64,000 nt of DNA, from contig JAXHLT010000003.1 in assembly GCA_034521955.1 (NCBI GenBank), positions 620,001 to 684,000 of the forward strand, read 5' to 3'. This document shows, piece by piece, positions 28,091 through 36,992 of this stretch; position 1 is the stretch's first letter, and every line of letters starts with the position of its first letter. Source of the stretch: M55B127 sp034521955 (GTDB lineage: Bacteria > Bacillota > Halanaerobiia > Halanaerobiales > M55B127). The notes below the pieces were generated by a model. It ran no database searches. It saw only the letters and a program-made list of their open reading frames with translations, and was not told where the DNA came from. The translations under genes and the position numbers were made by a program.

Positions 28091-29876
28091 TATAATTCAA
28101 CTCCCTGAAACAGTTGCCAATCAAATATCAGCTGGTGAAGTAATAGAAAGACCGGCCTCTATTGTTAAAGAACTAGTAGAAAACTCGATAGATGCGCAAA
28201 GTGAGCATATCACGGTCAAAATTAAAGATGGTGGTAAAGAAAAGATTCAGGTTATTGATGACGGTTCTGGAATAAAACCTGATCAGGTAAAGTTAGCCTT
28301 TTCACGTTATGCCACCAGCAAGATTGAAAGTGCAGATGACTTATTTTCCTTATCTACACTAGGATTTAGAGGTGAAGCCTTAGCATCAATATCCTCAATT
28401 TCAAAAGTTGAAGTAATTAGTAGACATAAAGATGAAGTTAAGGGTAAAAAATTAGTTATCGAAGGTGGAGAAATAAAAGAAGACACTACTATTGGAGCAC
28501 CTGTTGGAACAAATATTACTATTAGAGATATCTTTTTTAATACCCCGGCAAGATACAAATATATGAAAACTACTCGGACTGAGTTTAGACATATCAGTGA
28601 TATTTTAAATAAAGAAGTTATATCTTTTCCAAATATAAACTTTAAGTTCTACCATGATGGTAAAAATCTTTTAGATACCCCAGGTAATGGTAAGGTAAAA
28701 GATACAATTTATAGTATATTTGGTAAAGAGATGACCGATAATCTAATCTATATCAATCATAAAGAACAGTTTGTAAATATCCAGGGATATATCGGAGAGC
28801 CCTCATATAATAGATCATCCAGAATTCATCAGTACTTTTATGCAAATGGACGATCTGTTGAAAGCAATCTTTTATCAAAAGCCTTAGAAAACGGTTATAA
28901 AGGATATATTGATAAAAACAAAAATCCAATCGGCTTTATATTTATCGACCTTAATCCAATTTTGGTTGATGTGAATGTACACCCTACTAAAAGAAGGGTT
29001 AAGTTCAGTAGATATCAAACCATTATGGATGTTTTAAAAAATGCTGTAAAAGCAAAGCTAGATTCTATAAATACTGTAAAAAAGTTTCAGTTTAAAAATG
29101 ATAAAAATAAAGTTCAGTATAAAAACGATACCTTAGATTTTAATAAAGAAAGTTCAAACAAAAAAGGTAAAGAAAAAGAATATAAAAAGGAACAACTTTT
29201 TAAAGAAAGTAAAAATAATAACTATAATGATACCAGAACTGTTATTAAAAACTATCAAAACAATCGTGATGACATAGATCTTGACCTAGAATTTGATCTC
29301 AAAATAACTAAGATCTTTGGTCAATTATACAACACATATATCATGGTTGAAGCTGAGGAAGGCCTGTACTTAATTGATCAACATAATGCACATGAAAAAA
29401 TAATTTTCAATGAACTATTAGAAAAACACAACAATGATAAAAAGATAAATTCACAGACCCTTTTAACACCAGTAAATATTGAACTCAGTAATACTGAAAT
29501 GGATATTGTAATGAATAATCAAAGTATATTTGAAAAATTAGGTATTCACTATGAACAGTTTGGTCCTAAAAGTATTATCGTAAATGAAATACCAACCTAT
29601 TTAAAAGATAAAGATCAAAAAGAAGTAATCAGAGAAACTATTGATGAAATAGTAAAGAAAAATAAAAATATAGAAAAATCAAAATTAATTGATCAAGCTT
29701 TAAAGTATGTTGCATGTAGAAGTGCTGTTAAGGCTGGAGAGATGCTGCCCAACAATCAAATAAAGTATATAGTAAATAATTTGTTTAAACTTAAAAACTA
29801 TGATAGATGTCCACACGGTAGACCAATATTACTAATATTATCAAAAGAAGAAATCACTAAGGAGATCGGTAGATAA
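28083..29876 (+). CDS. mutL: DNA mismatch-repair protein MutL
   Basis: The 597-aa protein begins with the GHKL ATPase motifs (ELVENSIDAQS, VIDDGSGI, TLGFRGEALASISS) and has the central transducer domain (VDVNVHPTKRRVKF). A low-complexity Lys/Asn-rich linker (about residues 340-400) leads to the dimerisation domain. DQHNAHEKIIF and the C-terminal CRSAVKAGE ... CPHGRP are metal-site motifs of endonuclease-active MutL, as in bacteria without MutH. It overlaps mutS and abuts miaA. Confidence 0.95.
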   Translation: MNDIIQLPETVANQISAGEVIERPASIVKELVENSIDAQSEHITVKIKDGGKEKIQVIDDGSGIKPDQVKLAFSRYATSKIESADDLFSLSTLGFRGEALASISSISKVEVISRHKDEVKGKKLVIEGGEIKEDTTIGAPVGTNITIRDIFFNTPARYKYMKTTRTEFRHISDILNKEVISFPNINFKFYHDGKNLLDTPGNGKVKDTIYSIFGKEMTDNLIYINHKEQFVNIQGYIGEPSYNRSSRIHQYFYANGRSVESNLLSKALENGYKGYIDKNKNPIGFIFIDLNPILVDVNVHPTKRRVKFSRYQTIMDVLKNAVKAKLDSINTVKKFQFKNDKNKVQYKNDTLDFNKESSNKKGKEKEYKKEQLFKESKNNNYNDTRTVIKNYQNNRDDIDLDLEFDLKITKIFGQLYNTYIMVEAEEGLYLIDQHNAHEKIIFNELLEKHNNDKKINSQTLLTPVNIELSNTEMDIVMNNQSIFEKLGIHYEQFGPKSIIVNEIPTYLKDKDQKEVIRETIDEIVKKNKNIEKSKLIDQALKYVACRSAVKAGEMLPNNQIKYIVNNLFKLKNYDRCPHGRPILLILSKEEITKEIGR

Positions 29877-30820
29877 TGGGTAATAAATATGATAAAGTAG
29901 TAACTGTAATAGGTCCTACAGCTGCAGGTAAAACAGAACTTTCTTTAAAAATTGCAGATGAATTTGATGCTGAAATAATATCAGCAGATTCTATGCAGAT
30001 CTATAAAGATATGGATATAGGAACTGCTAAAGCATCAAAAGAAGTACAAAAAAAGATAAAACATCATCAAATAGATATAATTAGTCCTGAAGATGATTAT
30101 TCACTAGCAGACTATCAAAACGATGTAGACCCTATTATTAAAGATATATTCAGTAGAAACAAACTACCCATGCTTGTTGGAGGAACCGGACTATATGTTA
30201 ATGCAGTACTGGAAGGTTTTACTTTACCAGATATGGAAGTAGATCAAAACTTAAGAGATAAACTACATAAACAAGCAGAAGAAAAAGGAACTCAATTTGT
30301 TCATGATAAACTAAAAGAAATAGATCCAAAATTAGCAGATAAACTTCATCCAAATGATCTCAGAAGAGTTATTAGAGGAATAGAAATATATAAACAAACC
30401 GGACATACTAAAACATACTATAAAAAGAAACAAAAACAAAGACCACCCCGGTATAATTCAATAAAAATAGGTTTGACTAGAAATAGACAAGAACTTTATG
30501 ATAGAATAAATAAAAGAGTTGATCAAATGATAGAAGATGGACTTATAAATGAAGCAAAACAGATCTATCAAAACTATGCTCTAAAAGAAGACTCTACTGC
30601 AAGCCAGGCGATAGGCTATAAAGAGATTTTTGCTTATCTTGCTGGAGAATATAATTTAGATGAAGCTGTAAGATTAATAAAAAGAAATTCTAGACACTAT
30701 GCTAAAAAACAACTCACATTCTTTAAAAGAGATGAGTCTATTAAATGGTTTAATCTTTCAGAACTTGATAAAGATGAACTCTTTAGTAATGTTTTTGATT
30801 ATTTAAATAAAAATCTTTAA
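29876..30820 (+). CDS. miaA: tRNA dimethylallyltransferase MiaA
   Basis: This 314-aa enzyme transfers the dimethylallyl group to A37 of tRNAs reading UNN codons, making the substrate of MiaB. It shows the P-loop GPTAAGKTE, ISADSMQIYKDMDIGTAK, VGGTGLYVNA and the DPKLADKLHPNDLRRVIR region. The start codon overlaps the mutL stop. Order mutS-mutL-miaA-hfq is the common clostridial arrangement. Confidence 0.97.
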   Translation: MGNKYDKVVTVIGPTAAGKTELSLKIADEFDAEIISADSMQIYKDMDIGTAKASKEVQKKIKHHQIDIISPEDDYSLADYQNDVDPIIKDIFSRNKLPMLVGGTGLYVNAVLEGFTLPDMEVDQNLRDKLHKQAEEKGTQFVHDKLKEIDPKLADKLHPNDLRRVIRGIEIYKQTGHTKTYYKKKQKQRPPRYNSIKIGLTRNRQELYDRINKRVDQMIEDGLINEAKQIYQNYALKEDSTASQAIGYKEIFAYLAGEYNLDEAVRLIKRNSRHYAKKQLTFFKRDESIKWFNLSELDKDELFSNVFDYLNKNL

Positions 30821-30833
30821 GAGGGGGCTAATC

Positions 30834-31085
30834 ATGAGAAACAAAGTTAATATTCAAGATACAATTTTAAATCATGTGAGAAAACAAAGTATTGGTGTGA
30901 AAATCTATTTAATGAATGGAGTCCAGCTTAAAGGACATGTTATAGGTTTTGATGACTTTACAATCCTTTTAGAAACAGATAATGACCTTAAAGTAATCTA
31001 TAAACATGCTGTTTCAACAATAGAACCTAATAAAAATATCAAAGACATTATATTTAATAATAAGGATAATAATAATGAAAATTAA
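30834..31085 (+). CDS. hfq: RNA chaperone Hfq
   Basis: The 83-aa protein has the Sm1 motif (VKIYLMNGVQLKGHVIGFDD) and Sm2 motif (LKVIYKHAVSTIEP) of Hfq, where YKHA is the clostridial form of the YKHAISTI core. The hexamer binds small RNAs and mRNAs. The acidic, Asn-rich tail is short. GAGGGGG precedes the ATG. It overlaps dapF by 11 nt. Confidence 0.96.
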   Translation: MRNKVNIQDTILNHVRKQSIGVKIYLMNGVQLKGHVIGFDDFTILLETDNDLKVIYKHAVSTIEPNKNIKDIIFNNKDNNNEN

Positions 31086-31944
31086 TTTTTTAAAGATGCA
31101 TGGTCTAGGTAATGACTTTGTCATGATTGATGATCTAGAAGATAATATAGAAAACTATAAAGATCTATCTATTAAACTCTGTGACCGCCATTTTGGAATA
31201 GGTGCAGATGGTATAATCTTAATTAAAAATACAAACCTAGATAATGCTGATTTTAAAATGAGAATTTTTAATCCAGATGGCAGTGAAGCAGAAATGTGTG
31301 GAAATGGAATTAGATGTTTTGCCCATTTCTTACACTTAAATGATCTAACTGATAAAAACAAACTAGATATTGAAACACTAGCAGGTATTATAAAGCCTGA
31401 AATTATTGATTACGGGGATGAGGTTAGTAAAGTAAGGGTAAATATGGGTAAACCCAACTACAGCCTTAAAAGTATGAATATAGACGAATCTTTAATTGAT
31501 TTAGACCAAGATAAACTTAAAAATTATCCTCTGATAATAGATGGTAAAAAATATATGATTAACACTGTTTCAATGGGTAATCCCCATACAATAATCTATG
31601 TGGATAATCTTGATAAGATTAATTTAAAAACTATTGGCCCTATTATTGAAAAAAATCCACTTTTTAAAAACAAAACAAATGTTGAGTTTGTTAAAATAGT
31701 AGACAAAGAGACAATAGATGTTAAAGTTTGGGAAAGAGGTGCTGGCGCTACATTAGCCTGTGGTACTGGAGCATCTGCTGCAGCAGCAGTCAGCATTGAT
31801 CAAAATAAAGTTAATAAAGATATTAAAGTAAATCTACCAGGAGGGCAGCTTAAAATTACCAAGACAAATAATAATGAAATGATGATGACTGGCCCTTCCA
31901 CCTTTGTATTTAAAGGTGAAATTATAACAGGAGGAATTAAATAA
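31075..31944 (+). CDS. dapF: Diaminopimelate epimerase DapF
   Basis: The 289-aa enzyme converts LL- to meso-diaminopimelate for lysine and peptidoglycan. The catalytic cysteine pair lies in MCGNGIRCF and ACGTGASAA; the start KMHGLGNDFVMID is typical. It is directly followed by dapL (start overlaps the stop), so the last two steps from tetrahydrodipicolinate are co-expressed. Confidence 0.96.
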   Translation: MKINFLKMHGLGNDFVMIDDLEDNIENYKDLSIKLCDRHFGIGADGIILIKNTNLDNADFKMRIFNPDGSEAEMCGNGIRCFAHFLHLNDLTDKNKLDIETLAGIIKPEIIDYGDEVSKVRVNMGKPNYSLKSMNIDESLIDLDQDKLKNYPLIIDGKKYMINTVSMGNPHTIIYVDNLDKINLKTIGPIIEKNPLFKNKTNVEFVKIVDKETIDVKVWERGAGATLACGTGASAAAAVSIDQNKVNKDIKVNLPGGQLKITKTNNNEMMMTGPSTFVFKGEIITGGIK

Positions 31945-33113
31945 TGGAAAATTCAAATCGTATTAAAAATTTACCACCATATCTATTTGCAGAAATAGAT
32001 AGAATGATTAACAAAGCTAAATCGGAAGGAATGGATGTAATTAACTTTGGAATTGGTGATCCTGATCAACCAACTCCAGAAAATATAGTAAACAAAATGA
32101 AAGAAGCAGTACAGGATCCTACTACTCACAGTTATCCTTCTTATGAAGGTTTATCTGAATTTAGAACAGCAGTAAGTAGAAAGTATAAAAAAAGATTTGA
32201 TGTTGAATTAGACCCAGAAACAGAAGTTGTTTCTTTAATCGGTTCAAAGGAAGGAATAGCTCATCTTCCTTTATGTTATATTAATCCAGGTGACTCTGCT
32301 TTAGTACCGGATCCAGGATATCCTGTTTATAAAACAAGTGTTTTACTTGCAGACGGAAATCCTATAATGGTCCCACTAAAAAAAGAAAATGACTTTTTAG
32401 TTGATTTAACAGCAATTAAAGAAGAAGATGCTGAACAAGCAAAGATTATGTTTTTAAACTATCCTAACAATCCTACTGGTGCAATAGCTAGCTTAGAATT
32501 TTTTGAAGAAGTCATTGAATTTGCAAAAAAATATAATATTATTATTGCTCATGATGCAGCATATACTGATATTTATTTAGATGATAACAAACCTCATAGC
32601 ATTTTAGAGGTTAAAGGTGCTAAAGATGTAGCAATTGAGTTTAATTCACTTTCTAAACCATATAATATGACAGGATGGAGAATTGGTTGGGCAAGTGGAA
32701 ACAAAGATGTTATTGAATCACTCGGCAGGTTAAAAACAAATATAGATTCAGGTATCTTTGAAGCAATTCAGTATGCTGGAATAGAGGCATTATACAATGG
32801 TGAACAAAGTATAAAAGAAGTTACTGAACTGTATAAAAAAAGAAGAGACTTACTTGTAGAAGGTTTATCTGAATTAGGCTGGAACATAAAACCTAATAAA
32901 GCTACATTCTATTTATGGTTAGAAGTGCCTGAAGATATGAACTCATCAGAGTTTTCTAAAAAACTATTCAAAAAAACAGGAGTATTTTTCACTCCAGGTG
33001 TAGGTTGGGGAGAATATGGTGAAAATTACTTAAGAATTGCTTTAACTGTATCACAAGAAAGAATTAAAGAAGCGTTGAATAGGATCGAAGAAAGCGGATT
33101 TTTATATAAATAA
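31944..33113 (+). CDS. dapL: LL-diaminopimelate aminotransferase (DapL2-like)
   Basis: The 389-aa fold-type I aminotransferase has the PLP lysine in SLSKPYNMTGWRIGW, NYPNNPTGA, and INFGIGDPDQPTP near the N terminus. Position next to dapF and the sequence style point to the DapL2 type, which makes LL-DAP directly from tetrahydrodipicolinate and bypasses the acyl-blocked route. A general aspartate/alanine aminotransferase cannot be excluded by sequence alone. Confidence 0.88.
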   Translation: MENSNRIKNLPPYLFAEIDRMINKAKSEGMDVINFGIGDPDQPTPENIVNKMKEAVQDPTTHSYPSYEGLSEFRTAVSRKYKKRFDVELDPETEVVSLIGSKEGIAHLPLCYINPGDSALVPDPGYPVYKTSVLLADGNPIMVPLKKENDFLVDLTAIKEEDAEQAKIMFLNYPNNPTGAIASLEFFEEVIEFAKKYNIIIAHDAAYTDIYLDDNKPHSILEVKGAKDVAIEFNSLSKPYNMTGWRIGWASGNKDVIESLGRLKTNIDSGIFEAIQYAGIEALYNGEQSIKEVTELYKKRRDLLVEGLSELGWNIKPNKATFYLWLEVPEDMNSSEFSKKLFKKTGVFFTPGVGWGEYGENYLRIALTVSQERIKEALNRIEESGFLYK

Positions 33114-33141
33114 AATCTATAAAAAAAAGAGGTTGATTACT

Positions 33142-33753
33142 ATTATAAAATTAAATAGAATCATCATATTAATAGCCATATTTATAATAATATTTTCAAT
33201 TTCAGCCTCAGCTGTAGTTGAACCTAATTGGCAGGTAATTAAAAATAGAAGCCTAAATAATTTAACAGAGGATCCATACAATATAAAAGATAATTACAAA
33301 CTAGTTATTTCACATGTTAATTTAGGTGATATTAAAGCTGCCTATAATAAAATAAATGAATTCGAAAATAAATTTAATGAAACAAAATTTATTGATACAA
33401 TATCTCCCTATTTAAAGGAAGTTTATAAATATCCCGACAGTATATTAATACTTAATTATTGCGCATTTTATGGTGTTATAGTTAAAGACTATGATTTATC
33501 AATCCATTATTTTGATAAAATATTAAAATTAACTCCAAAAAACTATAATATACGTAACTTCCTTGCAGCTAGTTATATAGAACTTAATGAATATGATACT
33601 GCAGTAGAAGAAATCAATAAAGCATTAGATACCCAAGATAATGAATTTTCACACCTATTAATGGGTGTAGTTCACTATGAAAGAGGTAATATATTTAAAG
33701 CTTTAAGTGAATTTTCAAAATCAGGTAGTTTAGGCAGAGAACTTATAAAATAA
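33142..33753 (+). CDS. Exported TPR-like protein, probable ATT start
   Basis: The protein has a signal peptide (IIILIAIFIIIFSISASAVV) and a C-terminal half with TPR-like helices (SIHYFDKILKLTPKNYNIRN, YIELNEYDTAVEEINKAL). The only canonical in-frame start, TTG 33133, lies inside the ribosome-binding site GAGGT (33129-33133). An ATT at 33142 is exactly 8 nt after it and in frame; I infer this is the start (203 aa). It lies between dapL and a uracil-DNA glycosylase gene. Specific function unknown. Confidence 0.65.
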   Translation: MIKLNRIIILIAIFIIIFSISASAVVEPNWQVIKNRSLNNLTEDPYNIKDNYKLVISHVNLGDIKAAYNKINEFENKFNETKFIDTISPYLKEVYKYPDSILILNYCAFYGVIVKDYDLSIHYFDKILKLTPKNYNIRNFLAASYIELNEYDTAVEEINKALDTQDNEFSHLLMGVVHYERGNIFKALSEFSKSGSLGRELIK

Positions 33754-33767
33754 TCATAGGTGAGCAT

Positions 33768-34391
33768 ATGATGATATTTAATAATGAAGGGAAAGTAAAT
33801 AATATTATGTTTAAGTATCCTTTAGATGACTATGATAAGTTTAAAGATAAAGCTTTACAATGTAATAGATGTCAGCTAAGAGAAACCTGTACTCAAGTTG
33901 TGATGGGAGAGGGTTCTCTAGATCATAAAATTATGTTTATAGGTGAAGGTCCTGGTGGTACTGAAGACAAAAAGGGAAGACCTTTTGTTGGCAGAGCTGG
34001 ACGACTACTAGATAAAATACTTAAATCTGTAAAAATAAGCAGAGATGATATATATATTACTAATATAGTTAAATGTAGACCACCAGATAATAGAAATCCT
34101 TATGACAAAGAAATGGAAGCCTGTTCACCAATCTTAAAAACTGAGGTAAAATACGTAAAACCTAAAGTCATCGTACCTTTAGGTTCAGTTTCATTAAAAT
34201 ATTTACTTGGTTCAGATAAAAAAATAACAAAAGACAGAGGAAAGTGGTTTAACAAAGGAGATTTATACTTCCTACCAACTTTTCACCCTGCCTATCTTTT
34301 GAGAAATGAAAATATGAAAAAAAATGTTTATAAAGACTTTCTTAAAATTAAAAAATCAATTGATCGAATAAACGAACTTTATAATATTTAA
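33768..34391 (+). CDS. Type-4 uracil-DNA glycosylase (4Fe-4S)
   Basis: The 207-aa enzyme has the family-4 motif IGEGPGGTEDKKGRPFVGRAG and the cluster cysteines Cys32/Cys35 (CNRCQL) plus those in VKCRPP and EACSPIL. The second active-site motif is FHPAYLLR. It removes uracil from deaminated cytosine in DNA. AGGTG lies 5 nt before the ATG. It runs tail-to-tail with lexA with only 2 nt between stops. Confidence 0.93.
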   Translation: MMIFNNEGKVNNIMFKYPLDDYDKFKDKALQCNRCQLRETCTQVVMGEGSLDHKIMFIGEGPGGTEDKKGRPFVGRAGRLLDKILKSVKISRDDIYITNIVKCRPPDNRNPYDKEMEACSPILKTEVKYVKPKVIVPLGSVSLKYLLGSDKKITKDRGKWFNKGDLYFLPTFHPAYLLRNENMKKNVYKDFLKIKKSIDRINELYNI

Positions 34392-34393
34392 AA

Positions 34394-35050
34394 TTAAAAC
34401 TTATTTTTCTCAAAATTCCGGAAAAGTCCAACTACTTTACCCATAAGTTTAACATTTTTAACTAAAATTGGGTCATAATCGGGATTTTCGGGTCTTAACT
34501 CTACATAATCTTCTTTTTTATAAAATCTTTTTACAGTAGCCCTGTTATCGATCAGGGCTATTACTATTTCACCATTGTTAGCATTACTCTGCTGTTGAGC
34601 AATTACATAATCTCCGTGATTAATTCCAGCATTTATCATGCTTTCCCCATCAATTTCAAGCATAAATAATTTTTTCCCTCTAACTTTTATAAAACTTGTA
34701 GGAACAGGAAAGTAATCCTCAATATTTTCTTCAGCTAAAATAGGAATACCTGCTGTAACTCTTCCTACTATAGGTATATGTATCATTTCTTTATCAAAAT
34801 TCTCTCTAATTTCATCTTCATGAGTGGTATTATCTAATATTTCTATTGCTCTTGGTTTAGATGGATCTCTCCTAATATATTCTAATTCTTCTAATGTTTT
34901 AAGATGACTATGAACAGAAGCAGGAGACTTTAAACCCACAGCTTTTCCAATCTCTCTTACAGAAGGTGGATATCCCTTACTACTAATTTCATTTACGATA
35001 AAAGTATATATAGCTCTCTGTCTAGGACTTAAACTCTCTATATCTGGCAT
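34394..35050 (-). CDS. lexA: SOS repressor LexA
   Basis: The 218-aa repressor has the winged-helix domain (LSPRQRAIYTFI, GYPPSVREIGKAVGLKSPASVHSHL), the self-cleavage bond Ala100-Gly101 (GRVTAGIP), and the Ser137/Lys174 dyad (EIDGESM, ATVKRF). A divergent LysM gene and candidate LexA boxes lie upstream, so both genes look LexA-controlled. GGGGGG precedes the ATG by 7 nt. Confidence 0.97.
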   Translation of the reverse strand: MPDIESLSPRQRAIYTFIVNEISSKGYPPSVREIGKAVGLKSPASVHSHLKTLEELEYIRRDPSKPRAIEILDNTTHEDEIRENFDKEMIHIPIVGRVTAGIPILAEENIEDYFPVPTSFIKVRGKKLFMLEIDGESMINAGINHGDYVIAQQQSNANNGEIVIALIDNRATVKRFYKKEDYVELRPENPDYDPILVKNVKLMGKVVGLFRNFEKNKF

Positions 35051-35159
35051 TAAATAGTCCCCCCGTTAAATTTAGTATTATCTATATAAAAATGTTAAAT
35101 ATTTAATAAACTATAAATTATTTACTGGTTAAATTATAACACAAAAGACTCCATAAAGC

Positions 35160-35241
35160 AAACAATCGTTCTAATATATTACAAAATTATTTGACACCAA
35201 ACAAATGTTTTGTTATAATCTTTATATAAGAACATATGTAT
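35160..35241. promoter_or_regulatory. lexA/LysM-gene control region with candidate LexA boxes
   Basis: Three sites fit or nearly fit GAAC-N4-GTTT. GAACGATTGTTT lies on the minus strand at 35160-35171 (exact, on the lexA side). AAACAAATGTTT at 35199-35210 sits inside the spacer of the perfect sigma-A promoter TTGACA (35191-35196)/TATAAT (35214-35219). GAACATATGTAT lies at 35230-35241 near the start point. Clostridial LexA sites have this form. Confidence 0.7.
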
Positions 35242-35254
35242 TGGAGGAGATATA

Positions 35255-35578
35255 ATGTATAAAGGTAATACTAAACTAAAAAAAGAAAAGAAAGGTAAAT
35301 CTTACAAGAAGCTGTTTGCTGTCATATCAGTCATTATACTGCTTACAATCACTCTAATAACTCTCTATACGATAAACGGAATCACTGAAAAAGAAATATA
35401 TTATAAGAACATAGAAATAAAAAACGGCCAAACACTTTGGAAAATAGTCGAAAACGAGTTCGGAAATGATAGTGATATTCGAAAGTATGTTTACCAAATT
35501 AAGAAGATAAATAATTTAGAAAATTCAAATATAAGTCCAGGACAAGTATTAAAAATTCCTGTTGAAAAAGAAGTATAA
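35255..35578 (+). CDS. LysM protein, YneA-like SOS division inhibitor candidate
   Basis: This 107-aa protein has a basic N terminus, one membrane helix (residues about 20-43) and a C-terminal LysM domain (IEIKNGQTLWKIVENEFGND ... ISPGQVLKIP). Size, layout and divergence from lexA match Bacillus YneA, which blocks septation during the SOS response. GGAGGAG precedes the ATG. Regulation by LexA is supported by the boxes overlapping its promoter. Function by position and architecture, not by sequence identity. Confidence 0.8.
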   Translation: MYKGNTKLKKEKKGKSYKKLFAVISVIILLTITLITLYTINGITEKEIYYKNIEIKNGQTLWKIVENEFGNDSDIRKYVYQIKKINNLENSNISPGQVLKIPVEKEV

Positions 35579-35589
35579 TTATAATAAAG

Positions 35590-35601
35590 GAACAAATGTT
35601 T
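35590..35601 (+). promoter_or_regulatory. Isolated candidate LexA box after the LysM gene
   Basis: GAACAAATGTTT is an exact GAAC-N4-GTTT match, 12 nt after the LysM stop codon. The surrounding AACAAATGTTTTGTT also repeats the promoter-box sequence at 35199-35214. No gene starts right after it. Confidence 0.45.
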
Positions 35602-35621
35602 TGTTGAGCTCTCTTAGGTAT

Positions 35622-35661
35622 AAAAGCATGTAATTATCCCAATTGCATGCTTATTTTTTTG
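35622..35661 (+). terminator. Rho-independent terminator after the LysM gene
   Basis: AAGCATGTAATT (35624-35635) pairs with AATTGCATGCTT (35641-35652) around a 5-nt loop, followed by seven T. Confidence 0.88.
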
Positions 35662-36146
35662 TCTATTTATAATTGGTGTTTAAAAAGTTAGTATTATAAA
35701 AAATATATAGCAAAATATATAATAGGAAAGTAATAGATAAATTAATAATTATATAAAATGGTAGCTCCAATATAACAAATTAAAAAAATGAAATGATAAG
35801 ATCAAATGTTCTGAAGTGAATATATTAAAAGGTTGAGTATATTTAGATTAAAAAGTATATAAAATAAATAATAAGAAGTTATTTTTAAAAAAGCGGACAT
35901 AACAAAATTTATTAAGTAAACTTAAGACAAAATAGATTATATTTTAAATAAATAGAGATCTTTATAAAAGAAAAGAGATTTACAAACTCAATATTATCTT
36001 TTATTTATTTCGTAAAATGTATATTTTACGAAATAATACTACTTTTTTAGCAAATATAGGCCAAATAAAGCATAATTTACTTTAAAAACCTCTATTATTG
36101 TTTTATAATATATTATAGATCTTTTATTTTTAACAAATAATTTTTT
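35662..36146. other. Long AT-rich intergenic region with a 14-bp palindrome
   Basis: No gene is supported in these 485 bases. The main structure is a perfect inverted repeat at 36007-36038, with arms TTATTTCGTAAAAT and ATTTTACGAAATAA and a GTAT loop. It lies about 125 nt before the DegV gene. It could be an operator, or a terminator since a short T run follows at 36044. Nothing else is recognisable. Confidence 0.5.
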
Positions 36147-36161
36147 TTGGAGGTTTTTTTA

Positions 36162-36992
36162 ATGAAAATAAATATTGTTGCAGATAGTTCTTGTGATCTA
36201 CCAGAAAAATATTTAAAACAAATTAATCTTGCTCCAATGACGTTAAAATTTAAAAATGAAATTTATAAAGATCGAATAAATATTTCTCCACAAGAATTCT
36301 ATAAAAAAATAAAATCTATAAATTACAGCCCTGGTTCTGCAGCACCTTCTCCAGGAGATTTTTTAAATAAACTTAAAGAAGATCATGATAATTTTATAAT
36401 AGCAATTTCCTCTGCATTAAGTAGTAGTTATAATAATGCTGTTGTTGCTAAAGATTTGTTCATGGATAAAGTTAATGATGGTTTTGTACATGTTTTTGAT
36501 ACATTGAATGCTTCTGTTGGTGAAGGTTTAATTATCCTAAAATTACTCGAGCTTAGAGAAAAAAGTATGGATAACAGTACACTTATAGATGAGTTAGGCT
36601 CTTATATCGAGGGTCTAAATACCTTCTTTATCTTAGAAAATATGGATAATCTTATTAACAGTGGCAGATTGAATAAAATCATGGGAAAGATTGTTAGCTT
36701 ATTAAATATTAAATTATTAATGGGAAAAGATAAAAATGGAGCTATAAAACTATATGATAAAATTAGAGGCTCAAAAAAAGCTTTTAATAAATTGCTAGAT
36801 TATATTGATAAGTATGGAAATGACTTAGAAAATAAATATTTAGGTATTGCACATTATGATTGTTACGAAAAAGCAAAAATATTTAAGGAAGAAGTTGAAA
36901 AAAGATATAATTTTAAAGAAATTATAATTACTGAAATGGGACCAACAATTGCAACCTATGCAGATCGAGATGCTATTTTAATTAGTTTTTAA
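36162..36992 (+). CDS. DegV family fatty-acid-binding protein
   Basis: The 276-aa protein begins at the ATG 36162, with TTGGAGG upstream (an earlier in-frame TTG is part of that site). DegV motifs are IVADSSCDLP, TSxPSPGDF-like (GSAAPSPGDFLNKL), AISSALSSSYNNA, and the C-terminal MGPTIATYAD. DegV/FakB proteins bind one fatty acid and can feed a FakA kinase; no fakA is seen nearby. It ends one base before the convergent amylase gene's stop. Confidence 0.9.
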   Translation: MKINIVADSSCDLPEKYLKQINLAPMTLKFKNEIYKDRINISPQEFYKKIKSINYSPGSAAPSPGDFLNKLKEDHDNFIIAISSALSSSYNNAVVAKDLFMDKVNDGFVHVFDTLNASVGEGLIILKLLELREKSMDNSTLIDELGSYIEGLNTFFILENMDNLINSGRLNKIMGKIVSLLNIKLLMGKDKNGAIKLYDKIRGSKKAFNKLLDYIDKYGNDLENKYLGIAHYDCYEKAKIFKEEVEKRYNFKEIIITEMGPTIATYADRDAILISF

